64,000 nucleotides of DNA from positions 37,321 to 101,320 of the forward strand of contig NZ_FMVC01000003.1 in assembly GCF_900101855.1 (NCBI RefSeq), in the 5' to 3' direction. Positions 58,743 to 64,000 of the stretch are shown here, piece after piece. The translations under genes and the position numbers were made by a program. The stretch is from Flavobacterium anhuiense (GTDB lineage: Bacteria; Bacteroidota; Bacteroidia; Flavobacteriales; Flavobacteriaceae). The notes beneath the pieces are model-generated. The model was not told the DNA's origin. It was given only the letters and a program-made list of their open reading frames with translations, and made no database searches. Within the stretch, counting starts at the first letter, position 1. Each line of letters begins with the position of its first letter.

Positions 58743-59810
58743 TTAAGATTTATAATCCTCAAACGCTTCTAGAATCAATTTATTTTCAACGGATTGGTTA
58801 ATTTTTATTTTTCCGATTCCTTCAATTAATGCAAATTGAATTAAACCGTATTCATTTTTTTTGTCGTGAATTAACAATTCTAAGATAGGATCAATGTCAT
58901 TTTCCTCAAAAATTACATCATCATAAATATCTTTTATTACAGTTTTAATTTCACGGTATTCTTCTGCAGAAATCAATCCTTTTTGAAGCGAAATGTAGCT
59001 TTCTAAGATCATTCCAACCGCAATTGCCTCTCCGTGCAATAAAGTTGTTTTATCTTCACTTTCCAAGAAATACCCTTCGATTGCATGCCCTAAAGTATGC
59101 CCAAAATTCAAGGCCTTGCGAATATTTTTCTCCGTTGGATCTTGAATAACAATTTCATTCTTAATTTCGACAGAACGATAAATCAGTTGATCTAATTCAT
59201 CAAAAACAATTGATTTCAAATCTGAAAACTGTCTCCAGTACGGAGCATCATATATTAAACCGTGTTTTAGCATTTCTGCCAAACCAGAACGCATTTCGCT
59301 TTGCGGTAAAGTTTCTAAATATTGTGTATCAATTAACACCATTTGAGGCACATTGATAACTCCAATTTGATTCTTAAGATTTCCTAAGTCAACTCCTGTT
59401 TTTCCTCCAACAGAAGCATCAACCATAGATAATAGAGTAGTAGGAATATTGATAAAATCTACGCCTCTTTTGAACGTAGAAGCAACAAAACCTCCTAAAT
59501 CGGTTACAACTCCGCCACCTAAATTAATAATAAGTGATTTTCTGTCTGCTCCAAGCTCTGTCAAAATATTCCAGATCTCAATACAAGTTTCTATATTTTT
59601 ATTTGCCTCTCCAGCTTCAAACTCAATTATTTCAATCGCTAAATCGGTTTCTAAAAGCGGTATAAATTTAGATAAACAATACTCATTGGTCTGATCATCA
59701 ACAATTATAAATATGTTAGAATATTTACTTTCTCTTAAGTGTTTATTTAAAGCTACGTAAGCATTCTCATTAAAATGTACGAAATAATTATTGGCTTGAA
59801 TAGATTGCAT
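58743..59810 (-). CDS. aroB: 3-dehydroquinate synthase AroB
   Basis: A 355-residue NAD- and metal-dependent enzyme converting DAHP to 3-dehydroquinate in the shikimate pathway. NAD loop INLGGGVVTDLGGFVASTFKRG (about 98-118), PTTLLSMVDASVGGKTGVDLG, metal ligands in SGLAEMLKHGLI (Glu), FGHTLGHAIE and LHGEAIAVGM (His), and the C-terminal DKKNEYGLIQFALIEGIGK. Normal length. Divergent from the proline dehydrogenase gene. Confidence 0.95.
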   Translation of the reverse strand: MQSIQANNYFVHFNENAYVALNKHLRESKYSNIFIIVDDQTNEYCLSKFIPLLETDLAIEIIEFEAGEANKNIETCIEIWNILTELGADRKSLIINLGGGVVTDLGGFVASTFKRGVDFINIPTTLLSMVDASVGGKTGVDLGNLKNQIGVINVPQMVLIDTQYLETLPQSEMRSGLAEMLKHGLIYDAPYWRQFSDLKSIVFDELDQLIYRSVEIKNEIVIQDPTEKNIRKALNFGHTLGHAIEGYFLESEDKTTLLHGEAIAVGMILESYISLQKGLISAEEYREIKTVIKDIYDDVIFEENDIDPILELLIHDKKNEYGLIQFALIEGIGKIKINQSVENKLILEAFEDYKS

Positions 59811-60030
59811 AATTCTTTAGTTAATTGAAAGCGCAAAATAAGGCATTTTAAACGTAATAATATTCAAACTTTCGGGCTAATTTGTTTAAAATACGGGTTT
59901 GCATCTTTAAAATTAAGATAAAATTTTACAACAAATAAATATTTACTTCATAAATTAATATTTGCGGTGTCCTCGTTAACAATATTAAAAAATATGATAT
60001 CGTTTAGTGAAAAATATTCAAAACACTCTC

Positions 60031-60038
60031 TATATTTG
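60031..60038 (+). promoter_or_regulatory. Predicted -7 box of proline dehydrogenase
   Basis: TATATTTG fits TAnnTTTG, 18 bp before the ATG at 60057. No well-spaced TTG. Confidence 0.5.
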
Positions 60039-60056
60039 CATAAAAAATAAATTTTA

Positions 60057-61226
60057 ATGGAAAAGATATTCGATAATACACAGGTTGCATTTTCACTTAA
60101 GAGTGACACTGAACTTGATAGAGCTTATTTTCTTTTCAAAATGATTGACAGCGAACCTTTAGTAAGAATAGGTACTGCTGTAACTAATTTTGCAATTAAA
60201 GCTCATTTACCAGTAGAAGGATTAATTAGAGCAACTGTTTTTGACCATTTTTGTGGTGGTGTAAACGAAAATGACTGTCTTACTGTAGTAGACAAAATGT
60301 TTACAAAAGGAGTTTCTTCTGTTTTGGATTATTCGGTTGAAGGAAAAGAAGAAGAGGAGCAGTTTGATGCTGCATTGGAAATGACTTTAAGAACAGTAGA
60401 TTTTGCTAAAGAACGTTTAGCAATTCCATTTGCTGTTTTCAAACCAACAGGTTTAGGGCGTTTTGAATTGTATGAAAAATTGGGCGAGAAAAAAACTCTA
60501 ACTCCAGCAGAGCAGGCAGAATGGGATAGAGTAGTAGCTCGTTTTGACAAAATATGCAGTGAAGCGCACAAAAAAGATGTTGCATTATTGATTGATGGTG
60601 AAGAAAGCTGGATGCAGGACGCTGCCGATGATTTGGTAACTGATATGATGCGTAAATACAATAAAGAAAAAGCAATTGTATTTAACACTTTGCAGATGTA
60701 CCGCTGGGATCGTTTAGATTATTTGAAAAAACTTCATGAAATTGCCAAAGCTGAAGGTTTCTATATCGGAATGAAATTGGTTCGTGGCGCTTATATGGAA
60801 AAAGAGAACAAAAGAGCGGAAGAAAAAGGTTATGTTTCTCCAATTTGCGTATCTAAAGAAGCTACAGACGTAAACTACGATAGTGCTGTACAATATATGT
60901 TAGAGCATATCGATAAAATGGCCATTTTTGCAGGAACTCATAACGAATTAAGCTCATACAAATTAATGGAAATGATGGCTCAGAAAGGAATCGCTAAAAA
61001 TGATCCTAGAATCTGGTTCGGACAATTATACGGTATGAGTGACAATATCAGCTACAACTTGGCTGAAAACGGTTATAATGTTGCTAAATATTTGCCATTC
61101 GGACCTGTAAAAGATGTTATGCCATACTTAATTCGTCGTGCTGAAGAAAATACTTCTGTAGCAGGTCAAACAAGCCGCGAATTATCTATGATTAAAGCTG
61201 AACGTAAACGCAGAAAAGGGAAATAA
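60057..61226 (+). CDS. Proline dehydrogenase (monofunctional PRODH)
   Basis: A 389-residue FAD enzyme that oxidises proline to pyrroline-5-carboxylate, passing electrons to the quinone pool. The TIM-barrel PRODH domain is recognised by FAVFKPTGLGRFELYEKLGE, LLIDGEESWMQDAADDLV, FNTLQMYRWDRLDYL, GMKLVRGAYMEKENKRAEEKGY, FAGTHNELSSYKLM, FGQLYGMSDNISYNLAENGYNVAKYLPFGPVKDVMPYLIRRAEEN. There is no P5C dehydrogenase half, so it is the stand-alone form. Terminator 61264-61299 follows. Confidence 0.95.
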   Translation: MEKIFDNTQVAFSLKSDTELDRAYFLFKMIDSEPLVRIGTAVTNFAIKAHLPVEGLIRATVFDHFCGGVNENDCLTVVDKMFTKGVSSVLDYSVEGKEEEEQFDAALEMTLRTVDFAKERLAIPFAVFKPTGLGRFELYEKLGEKKTLTPAEQAEWDRVVARFDKICSEAHKKDVALLIDGEESWMQDAADDLVTDMMRKYNKEKAIVFNTLQMYRWDRLDYLKKLHEIAKAEGFYIGMKLVRGAYMEKENKRAEEKGYVSPICVSKEATDVNYDSAVQYMLEHIDKMAIFAGTHNELSSYKLMEMMAQKGIAKNDPRIWFGQLYGMSDNISYNLAENGYNVAKYLPFGPVKDVMPYLIRRAEENTSVAGQTSRELSMIKAERKRRKGK

Positions 61227-61263
61227 TTTTAGTTTTCCGTTTTCTGTCTCAGTTTACAGATAT

Positions 61264-61299
61264 AAAAAAACTCCAATCTTTTTAGATTGGAGTTTTTTT
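61264..61299. terminator. Bidirectional terminator
   Basis: ACTCCAATCT (61270-61279) and AGATTGGAGT (61284-61293) with A and T runs form a perfect 10-bp stem between convergent genes. Confidence 0.88.
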
Positions 61300-61312
61300 G
61301 TTGCTGAAAATT

Positions 61313-61344
61313 AAACCCGACAGGTTTTTAAAACCAGTGGGTTT
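61313..61344. repeat. AAACCC-type inverted repeat
   Basis: AAACCCGACAGGTTTT (61313-61328) and AAAACCAGTGGGTTT (61330-61344) are imperfectly complementary. A related element (GGTTTAAAAACCTGTCGCG) is at 43781-43810. Confidence 0.6.
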
Positions 61345-61395
61345 GAACTATCATTTTAACTTGGAATTTGAAATTTTAAAAATTGAAATTTTCCT

Positions 61396-63180
61396 TTAAG
61401 AGTTACTAAACTGTAAATTGCTTAAATTCTTATAAATTCCGTTTTCTAAGTTTATTAATTCTTGGTGTGTGCCTTCTTCAGAGATTTTTCCGTTATCTAA
61501 AACTAAGATTTTATCAGCATTTCTGATTGTTGAAAGCCTGTGAGCAATAATAATGCTTGTTCTTCCTTCCATCAATACTTCTAAAGCTTCCTGAACCAGT
61601 TTTTCACTTTCGCTGTCTAAAGATGATGTAGCTTCGTCTAAAATCAAAATGCTCGGATTTTTAAGCAATGCTCTTGCAATCGCAATACGCTGGCGCTGTC
61701 CTCCAGAAAGTTTAACACCACGTTCTCCAACCAAAGTTTCGAATTTCTCGGGAAAACTATCCACAAAATTGAAAGCATTCGCTTGTTTTGCCGCTTGAAT
61801 AATTTCTTCATCAGTCGCATCTGGTTTTCCATACGCAATGTTTTCTCTAATTGTTCCTCCAAACAAAATTACATCCTGAGGCACAATACTCATATTGCCG
61901 CGAAGATTTTCTAAGTCATAATCGTAGATGTTTTTTCCATCAACACTAATTTCCCCAGAAGTAATATCGTAGAAGCGAAGCAAAAGAGAAGAAATAGTCG
62001 ATTTTCCGGCGCCACTAGGCCCGACAATTGCTATTTTCTGACCAAATTCTGCCGAAAAATTTACATCTTTCAGAACTTGGATTTCCTGACGTGTAGGATA
62101 GCTAAATGCCACATTTTTGAATGTAACATTTCCTTTAATTTTCTCCTGATTTTTATTTAAATCTGAATTGATTTTCTCAGGACTTTCGTCTAATAACTCA
62201 AAAACGCGTTCTGTCGCACCAATTGCTTTTTGAATCTGCGCATATAATTCGGCAATTCCACCAAAAGAAGCGCCAACAAAAGTTGAATATAATACGAATG
62301 AAATCAATTGTCCAACACTCATTTCTCCGGCAATACTCAAACGAACTCCGTACCAAACTACAGCTACGATAGCACCAAATAGACAGAAAATGATAAAAGA
62401 AGCAAAATAACCACGGTATTTGCCGCCTTTAATAGCCAATTTCACTACTTCGCTAATTTTTCCTTTGTAACGAGCAATTTCATACCATTCGTTGGCAAAA
62501 GCTTTCACAATACTAATTCCTTGCATCGTTTCTTCAACAATTACCTGGCTTTCGGCAACCTGATCCTGAACTTTTTTTGAATACTTTCTAATAAATCTCC
62601 CAAAAACAACCGCTGCAATAGCCACTAATGGAACTACCGAAAGCATTAATAAAGTTAATTTGAAACTTTCTGTTGCTAAAAGAATAATTCCGCCTATGAT
62701 TAGAATAAACTGACGTAAGAATTCCGCAATTGTTGTCGTTAATGTGTCTTGAATTTGTGTAATATCTGCACTAATACGGCTGTTTAACTCTCCAACTCTC
62801 TTTTGCGAAAAGAAAGTCATGGGCAACTTCACCAAATTAGTGTATAAAGCCAAACGTAAGTTGGCCAATGTATTTTCGGTAAAGTTTACAAACAATGAAA
62901 GTCTGAAAAAAGAAAAGAAAGATTGCAGAAACAGAATAACGATTAAACCTAATGCAATTTGATTGGCTTCGTCGCCGTTTTTGTTTTTAACGCAATCTAC
63001 CAGCATTCCCATTAGTTTAGGAAAGGCAAGGGCAGTGGCACCAGTTAGTAAAAGAAAAATCAAACCAATGAAGAATTTCCATTTGTGATGTCCTGCGTAT
63101 GTAAAAATTGTTTTTGCTTTATTAAGTGAAGTAGCCGTTATTTTTGATTTAGGCAAATCATTTTCTTTAAATCGTGCCAT
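61396..63180 (-). CDS. ABC exporter, fused permease/ATPase (MsbA-like)
   Basis: A 594-residue half-transporter that works as a homodimer. The transmembrane domain (about 30-330) has six helices; the ATPase domain (about 355-590) has Walker A VGPSGAGKST, Q-loop VPQDVILFGG, signature LSGGQRQRIAIARALL, Walker B ILILDEATSSLD and switch His IIIAHRLST. Order and length fit lipid- or multidrug-type exporters. Substrate unknown. Monocistronic; its upstream region borders the tRNA cassettes. Confidence 0.92.
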   Translation of the reverse strand: MARFKENDLPKSKITATSLNKAKTIFTYAGHHKWKFFIGLIFLLLTGATALAFPKLMGMLVDCVKNKNGDEANQIALGLIVILFLQSFFSFFRLSLFVNFTENTLANLRLALYTNLVKLPMTFFSQKRVGELNSRISADITQIQDTLTTTIAEFLRQFILIIGGIILLATESFKLTLLMLSVVPLVAIAAVVFGRFIRKYSKKVQDQVAESQVIVEETMQGISIVKAFANEWYEIARYKGKISEVVKLAIKGGKYRGYFASFIIFCLFGAIVAVVWYGVRLSIAGEMSVGQLISFVLYSTFVGASFGGIAELYAQIQKAIGATERVFELLDESPEKINSDLNKNQEKIKGNVTFKNVAFSYPTRQEIQVLKDVNFSAEFGQKIAIVGPSGAGKSTISSLLLRFYDITSGEISVDGKNIYDYDLENLRGNMSIVPQDVILFGGTIRENIAYGKPDATDEEIIQAAKQANAFNFVDSFPEKFETLVGERGVKLSGGQRQRIAIARALLKNPSILILDEATSSLDSESEKLVQEALEVLMEGRTSIIIAHRLSTIRNADKILVLDNGKISEEGTHQELINLENGIYKNLSNLQFSNS

Positions 63181-63370
63181 TAGAATTTACTATTTTTAGG
63201 TATACAAATGTATGACTAACTCGAATCACTACAAAGCAATATTAAGAATTAGAGTTCTCAATTTAACTTTTTAACGAAATTATAAGAAAAGAGTAAAAAA
63301 ACTTTACTTTTTAAAGGTTTGAAAAATAGCTTTCTAAATAAAAAACACGAAAAAATATTTCATTTATTTT
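63181..63370. other. Gap between the ABC exporter and the tRNA cassettes
   Basis: About 190 bp, A/T-rich; holds the exporter promoter area and no ORF or clear hairpin. Confidence 0.5.
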
Positions 63371-63574
63371 CTAAAAAGGCTTGCAAATACAAAATCTAGA
63401 TTTACATCTGCACTCGCAATCACAAACGATAGCAACCTAGTAGAATAGGGCGATTAGCTCAGCTGGTTCAGAGCATTCCGATTTTTAATCGGAAGCGGTC
63501 GAAGGTTCTAACTTCCCGATTGCACTTACAGAAGTTTGATAAACAATGAAGTAAAAAATATTTTACTTTTTTTT
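63371..63574 (+). repeat. 206-bp cassette, copy 1 (promoter, tRNA-like gene, terminator)
   Basis: First of three tandem units with a 206-bp period. It has TTG (63381-63383), 19 bp and a weakened -7 box TACATCTG (63403-63410), then the tRNA-like gene (63448-63525) and a terminator hairpin AAGTAAAA/TTTTACTT with T-run (63547-63574). It differs from copy 2 only upstream of the tRNA-like part. Confidence 0.8.
63448..63525 (+). tRNA. tRNA-like element derived from tRNA-Val, copy 1 (probably not decoding)
   Basis: The first 28 nt (GGGCGATTAGCTCAGCTGGT..) equal the tRNA-Val at 63860, with T8, G10, A14 and G18/G19 in place. The anticodon arm is replaced by a 7-bp hairpin TTCCGAT/ATCGGAA with a TTTTA loop; read as a 7-nt loop TTTTTAA it would show a Lys-type TTT anticodon. 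The T arm is GAAGG-TTCTAAC-TTCCC: the canonical register is broken (A-C twice), but GAAG/CTTC pairs when shifted by one. ATTGCAC pairs with the acceptor strand except one position. It is a pseudo-tRNA or a tRNA-derived small RNA; a Lys tRNA is not excluded. Confidence 0.6.
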
Positions 63575-63576
63575 CT

Positions 63577-63780
63577 AAAAAAGGCTTGTAAAAACAAAAT
63601 CTAGCTTTATATTTGCACTCGCAATCACAAAATGATAGCAACCTAGTAAAATAGGGCGATTAGCTCAGCTGGTTCAGAGCATTCCGATTTTTAATCGGAA
63701 GCGGTCGAAGGTTCTAACTTCCCGATTGCACTTACAGAAGTTTGATAAACAATGAAGTAAAAAATATTTTACTTTTTTTT
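63577..63780 (+). repeat. 206-bp cassette, copy 2 (promoter, tRNA-like gene, terminator)
   Basis: Second unit. TTG (63586-63588), 19 bp, TATATTTG (63608-63615) is a perfect Bacteroidota promoter. The tRNA-like gene is at 63654-63731 and the terminator at 63753-63780; both are identical to copy 1. Confidence 0.85.
63654..63731 (+). tRNA. tRNA-like element derived from tRNA-Val, copy 2 (probably not decoding)
   Basis: Identical to the element at 63448-63525 over its whole length, but driven by a stronger promoter. Same altered anticodon arm and shifted T arm. That two copies agree exactly means either recent duplication or selection. Confidence 0.6.
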
Positions 63781-63791
63781 CTAAAAAAGGC

Positions 63792-63821
63792 TTGTAAAAA
63801 CAAAATCTAGCTTTATATTTG
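63792..63821 (+). promoter_or_regulatory. Promoter of tRNA-Val
   Basis: TTG (63792-63794), 19 bp, TATATTTG (63814-63821), identical in sequence and spacing to the copy 2 promoter. Confidence 0.85.
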
Positions 63822-63859
63822 CACTCGCAATCACAAAATGATAGCAACCTAGTAAAATA

Positions 63860-63934
63860 GGGCGATTAGCTCAGCTGGTTCAGAGCACCTCGTTTACACC
63901 GAGGGGGTCGGGGGTTCGAACCCCTCATCGCCCA
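63860..63934 (+). tRNA. tRNA-Val (anticodon TAC)
   Basis: A complete cloverleaf: acceptor GGGCGAT/ATCGCCC, D arm GCTC/GAGC, anticodon arm CCTCG-TTTACAC-CGAGG with anticodon TAC, variable GGGTC, T arm GGGGG-TTCGAAC-CCCTC (one G-T), discriminator A at 63934. CCA is not encoded. It occupies the third 206-bp unit and shares its promoter and 38-nt leader with copies 1 and 2. Confidence 0.95.
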
Positions 63935-63944
63935 CAAAATTCCA

Positions 63945-63977
63945 AAAACTCCAAAGTCATTTGATTTTGGAGTTTTT
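63945..63977 (+). terminator. Terminator of tRNA-Val
   Basis: AAAACTCCAAA (63945-63955) and TTTGGAGTTTT (63966-63976) form a perfect 11-bp stem followed by T. It differs from the terminator of the two tRNA-like cassettes. Confidence 0.85.
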
Positions 63978-64000
63978 TGCTTTATATGTTTTTATGGATT

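Noticed and set aside
60329..60688. Minus-strand ORF of 119 codons inside proline dehydrogenase
   Set aside because: Antisense to a strongly conserved enzyme; Ser/Cys-rich shadow composition.
63371..63934. CRISPR array
   Set aside because: The repeats are 206 bp apart and explained by promoter/tRNA units; no short repeats with unique spacers occur here or elsewhere in the window.

Overview
The window is about 64 kb of low-GC chromosomal DNA from a member of the Bacteroidota, almost certainly a Flavobacterium. Three things support this. Promoters have the phylum form TTG-N(about 17-23)-TAnnTTTG and Shine-Dalgarno motifs are largely absent. The gene content is flavobacterial: DUF2911, DUF3667, fused ResB/CcsA, PIG-L deacetylase plus sodium:solute symporter, a menaquinone pathway, and a deoxyhypusine-synthase-like protein beside an arginine decarboxylase. 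Several families of short intergenic inverted repeats are scattered through the window. I see no rRNA, CRISPR array, prophage or intact insertion sequence; this is core and near-core chromosome.

Layout. 0-6.9 kb: the 3' end of tcdA, a HAD phosphatase, a DUF2911 protein, a TetR regulator with an NTF2-like partner, three small membrane proteins and the symporter. 6.9-17 kb (minus strand): a PIG-L/35-residue membrane peptide/symporter operon, a secreted His-rich protein, an outer-membrane barrel protein, an AI-2E family permease, and the operon DUF2520-kdsC-ubiA family-maf-mscS. 17-25.5 kb: two tandem secreted tail-fibre-like paralogues, the fused cytochrome c maturation protein, a DUF3667 protein, an ECF sigma/anti-sigma pair, and a gap holding a small ORF and a strongly structured RNA candidate. 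25.5-37.2 kb: a glutathione peroxidase, a GNAT acetyltransferase, a thioredoxin-fold protein and a dispersed menaquinone cluster (menD, menB, menA, menC) with unrelated genes between. 37.3-47.9 kb: CYTH/YpdA, SelO and MsrA (redox and protein repair), an aminotransferase class V protein, a five-gene minus-strand operon (spermidine-synthase-like, M23 peptidase, lipoprotein, secreted protein, NTF2-like), a PlsC-like acyltransferase and an XRE repressor. 48.2-64 kb: an M14 carboxypeptidase that shares a palindromic operator with the XRE gene, an Lrp regulator, ppc, DinB, recQ, the arginine decarboxylase/DHS-like/acidic-protein operon with a leader ORF, aroB, proline dehydrogenase, an MsbA-like ABC exporter, and three tandem 206-bp promoter/tRNA cassettes.

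The most unusual signals are as follows. (1) Two identical promoter/tRNA-like/terminator cassettes lie directly before a genuine tRNA-Val; they keep the tRNA-Val 5' half but have a non-decoding hairpin and a rewritten T arm. (2) An approximately 160-nt RNA candidate at 25.16-25.31 kb is closed by a 16-bp stem. (3) Both divergent promoters of the XRE/M14 pair carry their -7 box inside the same GTTTAC..GTAAAC palindrome. (4) A 35-residue membrane peptide is wedged between the PIG-L deacetylase and the symporter with 3-bp gaps. (5) A 59-codon, possibly leaderless ORF heads the arginine decarboxylase operon, and its deoxyhypusine-synthase homologue lacks the catalytic lysine.
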